From Phialocephala subalpina (lineage: Eukaryota; Ascomycota; Leotiomycetes; Helotiales; Mollisiaceae): 64,000 nucleotides of DNA. A program made the position numbers and the translations under genes. Below, piece by piece: positions 37,256 through 49,704 of this stretch. Position 1 is the stretch's first letter; each line of letters starts with the position of its first letter. Under the pieces are notes generated by a model that was not told where the DNA came from, did no database searches, and saw only the letters and a list, made by a program, of their open reading frames with translations. The stretch is taken from assembly GCA_900073065.1 (NCBI GenBank), contig FJOG01000008.1:1321353-1385352 (forward strand), written 5' to 3'.

Positions 37256-39920
37256 GATAATTAAGGCTGAAGGCGATGTTTGGTTGGCCGATCCTCTTCT
37301 TGATTGTGCTCGTTATACCTTCAAACAGATGTGCAACTGTAGTCTGTTTTCGAAGAGAGGTATAGAGTCGGTGAAGAAGAATCAGAAGTATGAAGCGAAT
37401 GTACCCAACGCACGACGCGTCGACCTGCTCGCGATGGAATTGCTTGTAACCATAAACTCGTGTAGCTTGAGAGCAATTGAAGCATCTGCAAGTCGAAAGA
37501 AACCGAATGAGGTCCAGTGTATCGAGTCCCGCGTCTTACTTTGCGGTGGTACGCATGTTGGAGTGAGGGAGAAGATATGAGTTTGGAAGACGCGAGAAGG
37601 TGTGATGTCCGAAATCTGGTGCCGCCCTAGATTAGCCTAGAACGCGTCGACAGCACAGACTCTTGGATGTCCCTCTCGCTTTCCCCATCTTTCCTCCATG
37701 TTTCAACACTTCTTTTCCTACCTCATGTCAGTATCACACCAGGTAGACGGGTCCAAGGACAATCGCTCACCTTATACCAGTCAACGCCTCTCTACATGTC
37801 GGTAGTATTTGCACCCATCTCCACCAGCATAAGCAAAAGGTGAAGTCAGCATCTTAAGCCCCCGAAGTCAGACAGCGCTCCTTCTCATTTCCCCAGTTGG
37901 TCATTGCGCAACCAAAAATCAGAGTCACAGGCTTCCCTACCCCTTGCCGAAGCTTTAAAACGGTGCTGACAGTCTTCATGATTTGGGTACTTTGATAGAC
38001 AGAGAATGAATTGGGTATAGGTTTGGCTGTAGGTGTTGAAGGAAAAAGGAAGAATTTGGAAACCGGAAGAGCATTTCAAGTAAGAGATTAGTGCGATGGA
38101 AGTTACCTCGTTTTGAGAAGGCACGATGCGTTGAGGAAGGAGCAGCGCGGGTGAAGCAAGTGCTGCATGTGATAGGCTTTAAATGGCCAAAACTACCTAG
38201 CAGACGACGATAGCACTGCAGGGGATGTGGTAGTTCCATCACAACTGTATGACAAGCTCCAAATCAGTACCCCCTTTCTGCGATCTGAGAGCATCCTTTG
38301 GAAGAATTTGTCTTTCTGGTTTCCCGACTTAGCGGTCGAGGAAGGTGCGTTCACGACTTCGTACCTGCATGATTTTCGTCCGTTGGCATTAGATTCGCGT
38401 CAAAATTCGTCTCGAATTTTGCGCATATATGCTCACGTATGCACTACAGCGTTCATGATATCCGGCATTGGGTGGTTTTCTAACTTTCGACCTGGGTTGC
38501 GTCCTGCTAAGAATCGTCTTTTCATTCACAAACGAACCCCACCATGAAGCTCGCAACACAAAACCATTCTCCCAAAGCGATATTTTCCAGAATCAAGCAT
38601 CATCTCCCTCACAAGCAAACAGGCATCTCAAGAATACATTCTTCTCTTCCAAGACACTAAAAATTTCACTCTGCTCTTGCCTCTATAGCCTGTTGGGAAA
38701 CATCATACTGGGCTTGGGTCACTGCGTGATGAACCTCGAGCTCGCACTGTTCAATTTGATGGGTCAAGTCAAGATTTGCTGGGCCACCGGCTGACTGAAT
38801 CGCTGTGACCATGCATGCATTCATATAGTCCATTTTGAAGTGTCCCTCGTGTTGAGCTAAGTAGTCCGACACACAATCTCGCCGATAAAGTGCCTGTCTT
38901 TCGATGCTCAAAGGACGTCTGCAAGTTCGAATGGGAATTGCCGATATATTCTTGGACAATGATACCGCGAAAGTTTTCTGAGGGGAGTTCAAATGTCGGA
39001 AGCAGTAGTAGTTGAAGTCAAAGATTGATTTGACGAGTTGTGTGTAAAGAAAAGTAGTTCGAATAGTGATGATGATAAGTACATGAATCAAAAGGCAGCA
39101 AGCATCCTCATGTCTATTAATACATTTTCCTCCAGCGAGAGGTCTGCCATGCAAGGCAGTGTCGAGTTCAAAATTAGAGCATAGACTTCCTATGCATGTC
39201 CTACGCTATAGACAAGTCAGCAGTACCTCGCTCTAAGCACCGTTGGATGCGGTTGGAGACACTCGACCGTTGTGTGCAACCATGTCAAGCCCAGCGGCCA
39301 AAGCGATCCTTCATAGCATCAAAATGTGAGGATACTCTTACCCATGGGCGAATCGTACCACTTCAATTATTCGCCAGCCGCGATGATATTTCAACCACGA
39401 ATTGATACTGCGTAATGAAGTCCCTCTAAAATTTTACAGCAGTGAAAGCATCCTCTTGGCGTTTTAAATGGAACAGAAACCCCAGGTTCTTCTCTTTTTC
39501 CCAGAAAAGTCACTGCCTCACACAATTTTGTTTATATTTGTTCGTCATTTACTGTAATTGAAGATTCCGTGAAAAGCCTGGTTCGCGTGACCCACGCTGT
39601 CTTGAGAAGGGTTCAAGCCAATCGCCAAGGTCGTTCATCCCGTTCAATCGGTACCGCGTTACTTGTATGATAACTGTCAAAGAATAAGTTACTGTATGCG
39701 GTATGAAAGCTTTACCCGCTTCGTTGAGGCAACAATCCTCTCTACTTGTTTTTTTCTTTGTGAAGGATGTACAAGCCCTCCACCTTCAACAATTGAGATG
39801 CCAACACCTCACATCTTCTTGATTCTGTGCTTGAAGAGCAATCGTTTGCAATTCTTTGTTCCTCTCATTGCCTACCTATATACATTCAAGCGAATCGTTC
39901 AGTGACAATCAAGCGGAAGA
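37256..39920. other. Long intergenic stretch with one doubtful minus frame
   Basis: The only protein-like frame is at 38,666-39,154 (minus), whose C-terminal 75 residues (LYRRDCVSDYLAQHEGHF..., ending QQAIEARAE) look more natural than the rest. It has no domain, signal peptide or clear splice site. Everything else looks non-coding. Confidence 0.4.
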
Positions 39921-40712
39921 ATGGCAGCCGTGGTTGCTCCTGCCGCGCCAGCAGGTGGCCCGCAGCACCTACCAAATGACGTACTCTTGATGATCTACCA
40001 ACGACAGGATGCAAAGCCAGTTATAGAAGTCACTTTCAAGCGTATCCCCACATATAAAAAAGCAGAATATCCAAGGCCCGCTCGACTTGTATAGACATAT
40101 AAATGCTTTGCCCGAACCCGACATCTCCAACTAAGCATCAACCGCTTCAGTCGAGCTCAATACATAATCAGACATCCGGATACGCTCCGCCTAAACAACT
40201 CTCAATCTGTTGTCTACTTTAATAGGGTCACAGACGCAGTATACTTCGACGGACTCTCTTTCTACAATCTCTGGCATTACATTAGATATCATCGACCAAG
40301 TCTTGACCGCCAAACTACGCTAGGAGGTCTCCAAGGATTCCCCAACATCCAGATTCTAGGTTCCTACTGGCTCGTAGGAGGAACCTCTAACAGAGCCGGC
40401 TTAGCCCATCTTCGAGCAGCAGGTCAACAGGTCTTGACCGGTTTGCTAAGAGTGCGCCTCCTAGGCGACCGAGGAATTCTCCCTGTTGGAACAGGAGGCC
40501 CAGGCATTTTTGGTCGAACCATGGCTACAAGAATCGATATGCGAAGCCAGGCACAACTTGAAGAATTCGCGGTTTGTCTTCTTCGTGGACAGGAGAGGTT
40601 CAGAGCGGACCAACGAGTAATCATTCGCGCAGAGAAACCACGCATCCTTCCTCGGGTAGCGATTTTTTATGCAGTACGGGCGACTGCCCTAGGAATCCTC
40701 GAAGGTCCTTAA
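39921..40712 (+). pseudogene. 2EXR/F-box-like fungal gene with one in-frame TAG
   Basis: A 264-codon frame runs from ATG 39,921 to TAA at 40,710-40,712 with a single interruption, TAG at 40,092-40,094. Before it, HLPNDVLLMIYQ is the LPxEl-xMIw opening of fungal 2EXR proteins. After it, RTRHLQLSINRFSRAQYIIRH, VVYFNRVTDAVYFDG and the FPNIQILGSYW region follow the usual order of that family. Both sides are in the same frame, and I find no intron with a good donor that removes the stop. A CAG-to-TAG change (C to T at CpA) would explain it. Either a pseudogene with one lesion or an allele. Function of 2EXR proteins is unknown. Confidence 0.6.
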
Positions 40713-41736
40713 GGCGGTTTCATTGTAGCCAAACCATCGGAGCAAGGTGACCTTTGAGGCATGGTAGGTACAAAGGACGAAATGAGGGCAATTGCGGGGT
40801 AATTGGGGGGTAAATGGGTCACATGTCTCTAGTCTCTTTGTTCTACCTAGGTTCTTTGCTCTACTTAGGTATTGTTCGTGGTATTTTGCAATGCGAAACC
40901 TCGGTGTCATTGAAATTCTTACTCGCCTTTGCAATTTCGATCCCCAAATTTGCATCATCTCATGCCCACTTCTGCTTGGACCTGAAGAATATCAGCAATT
41001 GCTTAATTGTAATACAATTTCTTGCTTTCTTCCACTCATGCAACAGCTTCCTCATCTCGTCACTCATTTCGCTGTACTTATTACTCGAGCTACAAACGAA
41101 GCAGGAATGTGATCAACAACACCAAAGCGGCAGAGAGCTTTGCTAAGACGGCAGATGTGGTTCTTGACTAAGTTAAGGGGTTCTGCGCATGTTCAAGAGC
41201 CTCAAAGGTTCTCGTATGATGTCAAATAACTTTGCGAGGACGAGCAATGTTTGGGAGAGGATCACTTGATCTTGGCTGCTTTCTCTTGTCGCGGCCGCCA
41301 TGGGATCGAGACCTCGAAGTCTGGGGCCAAGTATTGCAGTCCTTATTCGAAATACTTCGTGTTGGACTACATGGCCGTCGGCCCTGATGTGTTTGAACGG
41401 AGAACACAATCACCAAAAGAGCCCAGGCCTGGGATGGCTTGGCGCTGCTCACGTGAGCGACTTCAACCTCACGAGACAGGACTTCGTCATCCAGGTTGTC
41501 TTAAACTTGCTTCTTTTTACTGTTTAACGGACTTGAATCAATTTTCTTGTCTCTAGCATTAAGATTAGGTGTTTTGCGTTCGATTTGTTCTTCGATCTTG
41601 ATTAGAATTTAAGTCTTACTTCTCGTCTCTCGGAAAAGAACCACAGCCGGTCAGAGAAACCCTTCACTCTATCCTTCATTTTACCCTTTATCCTTACCGA
41701 TCGCTTATTCCCCCCAGGCGTGTCCCAAAATGAAGA
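40713..41736. other. Intergenic DNA; nothing recognised
   Basis: Short overlapping frames on both strands (for example 40,792-41,146) lack domain or splice support. The right end is probably the 3' UTR of the WSC gene. Confidence 0.45.
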
Positions 41737-43674
41737 TCATACCGCTGCCAATTGGTAAACACTTAATCGATCTCCAGCGCCGCACAGCTCCTCGCTATTC
41801 CCTCCACAAGTCATACTGCACTCGCTGCTATCAACCAGGGCGGCGCCTGCAGTGAAATCATTTCCGCAATAGCACTCAACGCTCCACTCTGCTCCGAAGT
41901 ACTCGTAACCGCTGCAGAAAGTGGCACACATCTCCAGCGTCATAGCAGAGCTCGTCAATGAATTTGCCGTCAATGTACGTGCTGGACTGTCGGTGACACA
42001 GCCGTAGAACTCGTAGCTGCCGATGCTACTCGGGTCCTCCGGAGCTGTCCAGTCGACGTTCTGGTAGAGAGACAGGCGTCGTGAGCCGCCGCAAATCTCC
42101 GTTGCGTCGCCAGCGCATGCATAGTCGCAATCTGATAATGGAGCCGCAGCAGATCCCGATGTCAGTTCATCGCCGCACCAACACTCGCTGCTCCACTCGG
42201 TGCCGAAGTACGGGTAGGTGGAGCAGAATGCGGCGCACGTTTCGAGAGTCATATCTTCGGTACCCTCAAATGCGGCTGAAAGTGCTCGCCCATCATCTGG
42301 CTCAGCCCAGCAAGATACAAAGCTGTATACACCGACTGACGGAAGACCTGACGGGTTTGTTGATGTTGTAGATGTTGTAGATGCCGTTGTGCTTGTTATT
42401 AAAGTTGAAGTTGAAAGCGTTGTGCTTGTTGTCGAAGTCGAAGTTGAAGATTGGGAAGTGGTTGCAGATGAGGAGGAAGTTATTGAAGATGTGGAGGAGG
42501 GAATGCTTGAAGATGTCGAGGAGGAAGTGGTTGAAGGTGAGGAGGATGTGGTCGAGGACGAGGGGGAGGCGACGGAAGTCGTCGTGGTCGCTGAGGAATT
42601 TGATGATTTAAGTTGGTAAAGAGAGAGGCGGCGCCCGCCCCCACAAATCTCAGTAGCATTGCCAGAGCAAACGTCATTGCAATCCGTTGACGGAGCGGCA
42701 TAAGATCCAACCCCTAGACTTGAGCCACACCAGCACTCAACACTATATTGTGTACCGAAATACTCAGAACCAGCGCAATCCACTGCGCATATCTCATTCG
42801 TCATACCAGTCACGCTATAAACCGTTGTAAGTGTGCGACTGCCATCATCCGGCTCGGCCCAGCAGGACACGAAGTCGTAGTCACTAATCGAAGCCGTAGA
42901 AGTAGGGCTACTCGCGCTGGTAGTAGTCGAGGTAGCAGGAGGGGTTACGCCGTCACGGAAGATCACCATGTTAACCGTATACCACGTATCGGTGAGCACT
43001 AAGGAACGTGGACATCCGTGTCAGCAGGCCAATTACGTTACTGTTGAGCATGGAAGTATTCAGGGCAACGTACAACTGTTGTTGGCAGGCGAGTATCGGA
43101 ATTCATATACTCCGGTATATCCTGCTTCCTGTATGCCGATCTGCCCACCGTCCTCTTCAGCCTGGCCCTCGTCTGGATCGGCAAGGCGGGACACGAGTAC
43201 CAGCCGGATTTGCAGCTCATCCGTGTCCGGATCGCACCCATATACTGGCTGAAAAAGAGCGGTTGCGTACTGCCGGTCCGTCATGAACATCTTGGTAGTG
43301 TTGTCGTTGGGGTTAAACTAATGAAATTTATTCTCAGCATTGCTCGTCCCAGCGTCCAGAGCCCACCATGAGAACCTTACCTCGAGATCGATGACGGCGT
43401 AACGGTCGTCATTCCTAAGAAACCCGTTTTCAAGCCATATCGTGTCATAGGTGTCTTGGCCGGCCGGGCGCAGTACTAGATGCATATCCAAGCCGTTTGG
43501 CCTGAAGTTCATGATGCTGTCATGAACTATGGGAAAGGCTGGGTTCTGAACAAAGATCTGGAACTTCTCGGTGATATTGTTAGAGAGTGGCTCGTCGGGG
43601 ATCACGCACGCCAATGTGCTAGCCACGGCTCCTAGCAAAGCTAGGAGAAGGGTAGATGATGGGCGAGGCATCAT
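41737..43674 (-). CDS. Secreted protein with three WSC domains and a novel N-terminal domain
   Basis: Exons 43674-43381, 43317-43074 and 42998-41737 give 599 residues. A signal peptide (SSTLLLALLGAVASTLA) is followed by a domain of about 160 residues (EKFQIFVQNPAF, DMHLVLRPAGQDTYD, TDRQYATALFQPVYGCDPDTDELQ) that I do not recognise. Then come a Ser/Thr linker, WSC1 (about 218-310), a long Ser/Thr-rich linker, WSC2 (about 405-495) and WSC3 (about 507-597), each with the SCWAEPDDG or GCVTDSPAR opening, E/YFG, ECWCG or ECYCG, and GGxRLSLYQ ending. WSC modules bind carbohydrate. There is no transmembrane segment after them, so this is not a Wsc1-type sensor but a secreted wall-associated protein. 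The last WSC ends the protein. Confidence 0.82.
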
Positions 43675-44367
43675 CTCGATAGGTGGGTGGTAACGAATGC
43701 AGATCGGAAAATGACAACACTAAGCTAACAACCAGAGGAATTTTAAATATGATGGCTCACCATTTGCTACTTATCCTGTATCTCCCTCACCGCTTACTAG
43801 ACTTTAATCAGTGAGTTCAAGCCTCGACGTGATGGGCTGCAGCTGAGCAGCCAATATTACAGGGCATGCTCGCTCTTTTCAGAAGTCTACACCGATCAAT
43901 TACTCGGGCTTTTGGACCCTTCCGACGTTCAAAATTCTGCGACTTCAGGGCCCTGAAATTGGATCTCGTAAGCCAAGACCCTTGAACACAAGCTACCTCC
44001 TCGATCGAGGCATGTCCGATGCCAATATCTGCAATCTTTCGAAAAGGGAATTTCTGGATCTCTTGCAGGGCTCTTACTAGGTTGAATGGCCACTTAGACT
44101 ACTGCTCTCGCAGGAGAAGTAGAGATAACGTGGGAAATGTCTGTGCTTGGTGCAGGCTTATGAACAAAGTACCTTGACAATACATGCGCCACAGAGGGGA
44201 AATATTGACAGACCTGCATATGCCAAGCCGCTTAACACAGATTGGTATACTTGGACATGCTTAATTCAGGCACCCGAGGCACCCTTCTCCAGTGGGCTTT
44301 CCTTTCGGCATTCCCTTTAACTCTTGAGGCGGAAGTGCCTTACATTGATTTGGGGACTCTACATCAG

Positions 44368-44394
44368 GATCCACTGCCAGGATGGCAGTGGATC
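44368..44394. repeat. Perfect 11-bp hairpin
   Basis: GATCCACTGCC and GGCAGTGGATC are exact inverted copies with a 5-bp loop (AGGAT). No function assigned. Confidence 0.6.
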
Positions 44395-45469
44395 ATGAGT
44401 TGCTTGCCCATTCGAAGCACCCTCATCAATAGCTGAAATAGTTGCCAAGCCGGAGGAAAAGCTTACTTCGTACTTCAGCCTGAAGGCTTTAAGCTGGGGT
44501 GGTGTACGGGTCGTGGTTAAGCGAGCGGCCGGGATTTGAATGTGTGGAGTTATCGTGGTGGGGCTATTTTTATTTATGCTTAATGAGCATCAGGACTGAG
44601 CGAAATTGAAACTACACGAAGGTAGTCAAGGACAAAGCAACAAAAGGTATATAGGTTACGTACGGAGGTCTGTTTTAAAAGTGACGGGAATTTAGCGCTC
44701 GAGCCACTGAAATACCCTGTAAGCCGCTGATCTCCAGGCTCGCAATCGCTGTATTCCTATCTGTTCAGGCCTACCGTCGCTGTAGCAGTAGGGTCACACT
44801 CGCTACAGAACGAACCCTGTAAGGATCTGATCGACGCCCTAAAGTCCCGGCACCTCTGAAGGCAACCTCCGTACCTGAACTTCCGTCACAATATTGTGTC
44901 TATTGTAAGCCGCTTAATCATATAGCTCGGTGGTTGCAACTCACGTTCCGTGGTTGGTGGACGTGCCCCAAGAAACGGGCTTCCCGACTTCAAAAATCTG
45001 GTGGTTCGCCTCCTAAATTTTCTATTAGACACCTCGCGTGGAATATAGCGAGCTGACTTTGAGTTTTGCCATTTTGATTGAGATCTTCATTTTGTTTTTG
45101 GCATTGTCGATCTGAATGGAGATGGCTTGGGCAAGCAAGCGAGCAATGCGGGGTGAGTTTCTTTGGGTGAAGTGAATTTTTCGGTTGGTGGTAACTTGAG
45201 GCAGTATACTTTTGCGATATCTTGACGAGCAATGTTCGGTGCGCACCCAAATGATTTCTAAGATCTTTATTATTGCCTCATGTCACCTTCTCCTCTCATC
45301 CGTATTACCTCTCATATTAGATTTATCACTTACCATCGAATTACCCCGACTTAACCCCTCACCAGTTCGTTCACTCGCACCCAAAGGGATCACATTCGAC
45401 CTCGCCCTCGCACCCGCCAACTCCTCCGCCGGAGACAGATATCTCGTGTCCACAGAACTCACCAATGGT

Positions 45470-45562
45470 GAGAACGAAGGAGCTGGCGATGATTGATTTG
45501 GACTTTGCCGTGGGGGACTACCACACATCGAGAACGACGGAGCTGGAGATGGTTGATTTTGG
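45470..45562. repeat. Two-copy direct repeat, 60-bp period
   Basis: GAGAACGAAGGAGCTGGCGA at 45,470 recurs with few changes at 45,530. About 33 bp of each unit match. On the minus strand both encode an NQ-S/P-SPAPSFS peptide in one frame. Confidence 0.6.
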
Positions 45563-45732
45563 TTTTATCCTGTGATTGATAACTGGGACCTGGAGTGATC
45601 GTGTATCCCATAATCCCAAGTGCTTGGCCGGGTGCAACTGGACTTGGACTTGGTAGAGGAGGAGTGTAGGCCTGATATGATGGCTGCGAAGTCAAACTTT
45701 GGCTTTGACTTAGTGCATATGAGGTGTCCTAG

Positions 45733-46685
45733 GGTGCTGATACCAAAGCTGCGAATCTGCCGACGATTTCTCTGTTGCTGAGCACTACTACATCCGAGAG
45801 TTTGGCTTCCTCTCGTAAAGCTGCGGGAACCAGCTCTACCGTAGCTTATGGTGCAGGAATGGCTCGCGCAACGGTCACTGAGTGCCAGGGATCAACAGCC
45901 GTTCTCTATGCAGCTCCCGCAGCTAGCACAGAGATGGGATCCTCGAAAGTCAACATCGGAACACAATTGACGGGTTCTGCACTCATAATAAAGATTTCAT
46001 CAGCTTTGCAACCCATGTGTCCTACGCCAACAACATCCGGAGCTTGGGCGGAATGCTTCACAGATGCGGTCACTCTTGCGATGTCATGGCTCAACTCGGA
46101 TGAGAGGCCAGAGCATGGCGCCCTGACACTCAAGGTGACAGATGCACAATACAACTCGACCGGCTTCTGCGATTTGTTCATCGAGATGATTGCAACGGCC
46201 GCTAATTCAAGTGCGTCGGGCGATAACTGCAAGCTTCTCGGTTGGATCCTACCTGTTGCCTACACACTGAAGGAGAGGTGTGCACCCGACCAATGCAACA
46301 CCACGCCCACTCAAAAGGGCTCAAATCTGTTCTGCAATATGGAAGGCTTCCTGGACACTCAGTTCTACAACGGAGTCCAAGAGACGGCACGGATGTGGCT
46401 GGAGAACGGACTTGGTTTCGATCTTAGAGAGCTCGGAGACTTTCCTGCGAAGGGACGATCAACCTCGTGAGCCGCTTGATCACACAAGTCTTCCAGGCCG
46501 TTGCTTCAGAGTTCGTGCGGGTCTTCGAAGCAGGTATTGAGCTTGATGAGGTTGCCTGTGTGTTGAATGATATGTACGGCAATCTAACCTCGATCACGGC
46601 GAGAGCGTGGGAGAAGGAGAACAAGAAGGAAAGATATCTTCCGATGCCAGAGCACAAGAAACGCGACCTTGATCTATTTATCTGA
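45733..46685 (+). pseudogene. Cys-containing gene of unknown function, frameshifted
   Basis: An open frame follows a TAG at 45,730 and runs to TGA 46,468-46,470 without an obvious ATG at its left end, so a 5' exon is missing or lost. It reads TECQGSTAVLYAAPAAS, then LQPMCPTPTTSGAWAECFTDA, FCDLFIEMIATAANSS, LFCNMEGFLDTQFYNGVQE and ELGDFPAKG. Near 46,457 sense-looking sequence moves to another frame (INLVSRLITQVFQAVASEF) and runs to TGA at 46,683-46,685, as expected for loss of one base. The C-terminal part is helical and charged (AWEKENKKERYLPMPEHKKR). No family recognised. Seven or more Cys suggest a secreted or surface origin. Confidence 0.45.
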
Positions 46686-46798
46686 GGGGATTCGGATTGA
46701 TGATCTTGTCGCAACGCTTGTCATTTCTGATCCTATTGCGGAGTTCTTTGTTAATTTTTCTACTATTTCTCGCAAATCTGGTGTCATTATGTCGTTTG

Positions 46799-47027
46799 CG
46801 AAGGGTAGGTTTTAAAGTAATGAGCCATGCACGTGAGTTTCTTAGCCAAAAATCAAGTATTTGAGAGAGGAAAACTCGGACTACGAAGGGCTGGTTAAAA
46901 AATATTGAGCTATAGTCCGAGCTTTCTTTTCCCAAATACTTAAATTTTGGCGGGGAAAATCACGTGTATGACTCAATACTTTTTAATCGGCCCTTCGTAT
47001 AGCTCAATACTTTAAAACCACCCTTCG
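46799..47027. mobile_element. Foldback (inverted-repeat) element, 229 bp
   Basis: The outer ends are long imperfect inverted repeats: CGAAGGGTAGGTTTTAAAGT at 46,799 pairs with the sequence ending ACCACCCTTCG at 47,027. The match continues inward through a CACGTGA core, an AAGTATTTG block and a CTCGGACTA/TAGTCCGAG pair around 46,875-46,921. The phrase TACGAAGGG...TATTGAGCTATA recurs inside in both orientations, which suggests a nested or duplicated arm. No coding capacity. It fits a MITE-like or foldback element between convergent gene ends. Confidence 0.65.
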
Positions 47028-47114
47028 TAGACTTCTACTATATCTCAGAAACTTTTCTCATTCGCGGGTTTTACTTCATGTCCCGCAGCTAGTTTCGAAG
47101 AGAATGATTTCCTT

Positions 47115-49704
47115 CTAACGTCCTCCAAGAAACTTCGCATTCTCCGTGCCCCTCTCTCTCGAGCTCTCCCTTTCGTACTCCGAAACCGAAGCTTCTTTCC
47201 TCGTCTCGCTAACCTGCTGACCCACATTTGGACACTCACCCGACATGTCAATCTCCAACTTCCCAAACCTCTTACTCCACTCCTTTTCCTTCAGCTCTAG
47301 CACACTTTCCTCTGGACACAAGAAGGTCGTCAAAACTCTCCCCGTCGCACTCTGCCTCAAATGCCTCCTCATCTTCGCCACCCCACTATCGCCAAACACT
47401 AATGTCACAATCGCCGCTGCCGTCATCAAAAGAAACCCCAACAACACGATGAAAGCCGGTATCGCGAACGGATAATGGTATCTGATCCTTTGCACCGTTG
47501 GTGTGACTTGGATATTGACCAAGTTCCTGTCTGCAGTGTTGCCTGGTCCAAGAACGCCTTTCGTGCCCACGACTGCTGCTGCAGCATAATCCGTAAACAC
47601 CAAATTTGGTATCAGAGCTGCAGTCTGAGCAGACTTTGATAGTCCTTGCCAACGAACCCACATCGCCATATTGCTCTCTCCGCTGTAATCGGTTGATGCA
47701 ATCGAAGAATCGCCAATTTGGTAGGCTCCACCGACAGCAGTTGCGTAGAACTCACTTGCTGGTAGATTTTGTGTTGTTATTGGGAGAGGCCCAGAAGTGG
47801 AGGCGCCGTATCCCGGTAGGTATAGTGATTCTTGGCGTACGGTGGAAATGTTCGGGCTGGTGGCCCAGGTGGGAGAGACAAGACCCCAAATTGAGTCGAT
47901 GTTGCTTATCAAGTATGCATTGCCGGTATTCTCGACGCCCCATATTGGCTTGGAGTCCTCAGTTGGATATACCTTGTCTTTGACGGACTGGACAGTCAAA
48001 CTTTTCAAGCCGTCTGTACCATTGTAGGTAAAGTCGACAGTCTTTATCGTTGCTTTGGCTGCGGTGGCACAAGTGTAGAGTGGTTGCGACCACCGACTTC
48101 CGCTCTCGTAGATGATAGACGGCCCGCTGTCTTGACGTTGCGGAATCGCGCGCATGAGGCCACAGCCAACGAAGATATTCGTGATGTTGGCAAAATCCTG
48201 GCCACCGGCACCAGCACAGATGACAGCTATTATCACATCAGTAATCAAAAAATTATGCAAGGCTGGCTCCACTCACAAATGTCACTGAAATTGCTACTCG
48301 TAATGTCAAAAGGATTCGGAGGAGGACCAGAGTCTGCAGGCGATGAGGAGTTGGCTATGCCATAGCTCCCAAGCATGTTCAAGTGATACATGAAAGTAGT
48401 GTCCATAGCGAGTGAATCGTAGGTTCCCGTCGCTTGCTCGTAGATGGGAAGTGGGAACGTCTTCCCAATTTCTGAATTGAGATACGAGAACGCATGCTCC
48501 CCAGTAGTGTCATTGTGCGGATTTGTGATGTTAAGATACAACATCGTCCACGCGTTTGTCATCCAAGCTGCCTTGTAGGCTCTCGTCCATAGATCGGGAT
48601 TGGCCTGCGTATCGGTGAGGTTGGCTTCGGGATAGGTCTCATTCAAGTTGACGAAGCCTCCCCTGTCAGTCAGTACAAGGTCAATTATTGTTGTGGAGAT
48701 GTTCTGTCCTGGTGCCACAGTGTAGTCCAGAGTGACGTTCATATCCACGCAGACAGTCTCGGGCTCAATGAAGAGCAATTCCTCAGACCAAGAGGCTCCA
48801 TGCTGGAATCCTGGTGGGACCGTATGGTTCCTGAGTCCGACGCCACCGTTGACTGTGTCAACGACCAGGCCTTCCACCGGCTCGGTGGCATTATTCAGGA
48901 CCATACTTGACATTTGACGGAAAGCGCCAATAAGGTACTTCGATCCATTGTTGTAGATCTCATCCTCAGTCGTTACGTATCGTCTCCATTGAAGGTCGAA
49001 GTAATTTGAGATGGTCGTATCATTGCCGACGCCGCTTGAGAAAGCATCTGAGACGACGCTTGGCACAGAGATGCTGTAGCCGTTCGGGAAGTCGTATTTG
49101 CCATCACCGTTCGAGTCAATGGTGGCGATCGCTATTGTATCAGAGAATGGACAAGGTCCCGGCCAGCATTTTCTATTGAATGGAAGATCGCTTCTTGGAG
49201 GAGTGCCATAGCCGAATGGAGACGAGTCCTTGAGGTACTTGAAAGTCACTTCTTTTGGATCCTCCTGAACTAAAGCCTCGTAGAGCCCAAGAGGAGTGAC
49301 AACACCAGCCACCGCAATGACAATGGACATCAAGGTAATCAAAGTCGTGATGATAACGACTTTTGTTCGCACTCCATGGTTCTGAGTTGTATCTGACCTG
49401 AGGATCAGAGGCCAATATGATTGTTGAAGAGCACGGCCTGCTACACTCCTGTACAAGAACCGTTGTTAGTCCTCAGAAGCTGATGGTGACATCGAAGACT
49501 GGGTACATACCATGTAGCTGCTGTGTTCTTGTCTTGCAAGACTCCGGAGAGGATGAAAGTAAGGATAGTCGGGATCCAAAGCCGAACTATTCGAGTTAGA
49601 CTTCTCAAGCAACTAGCCTGGGAAAGAGGGAGAAGGCTTGGCTTACCAACAAAGGCAGCAGCAGCAATAAAGCCGGCAACGTATCCTACGGTAATATTAA
49701 TCAT
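47115..49704 (-). CDS. Large N-glycosylated fungal membrane protein of unknown function
   Basis: Exons 49704-49647, 49586-49511, 49448-48277 and 48226-47115 join in frame to 805 residues. Hydrophobic segments: YVAGFIAAAAFV and LWIPTILTFILSGVL at the N-terminus, VVIITTLITLMSIVIAVAGV (about residue 80), and AIPAFIVLLGFLLMTAAAIVTLVF (about 690). Between them is a roughly 580-residue extracellular region with many sequons (NDT, NGS, NAT, NHT, NVT, NIS, NLT, NIT) and the conserved-looking Cys pair KCWPGPC. A cytosolic tail follows with a LRQSATGRVLTTFLCPE stretch and a charged end (SEYERESSRERG). It belongs to an abundant uncharacterised Pezizomycotina family. No catalytic motif visible. All splice sites are canonical and the frame is intact. 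Confidence 0.8.

Larger units (their letters stand above)
43675..45732. other. Intergenic stretch; small hairpin and short tandem repeat only
   Basis: No gene is supported. Minus frames at 45,283-45,695 are Pro/Ser-rich (PPLPSPSPVAPGQ, SSPAPSFSP) and could be the tail of an eroded gene, but frames change and no start is seen. It contains the hairpin at 44,368-44,394 and the repeat at 45,470-45,562. Confidence 0.4.

Noticed and set aside
42218..42619. 133-codon plus frame rich in Val and Glu over the WSC gene
   Set aside because: Antisense shadow of the Ser/Thr linker between WSC domains.
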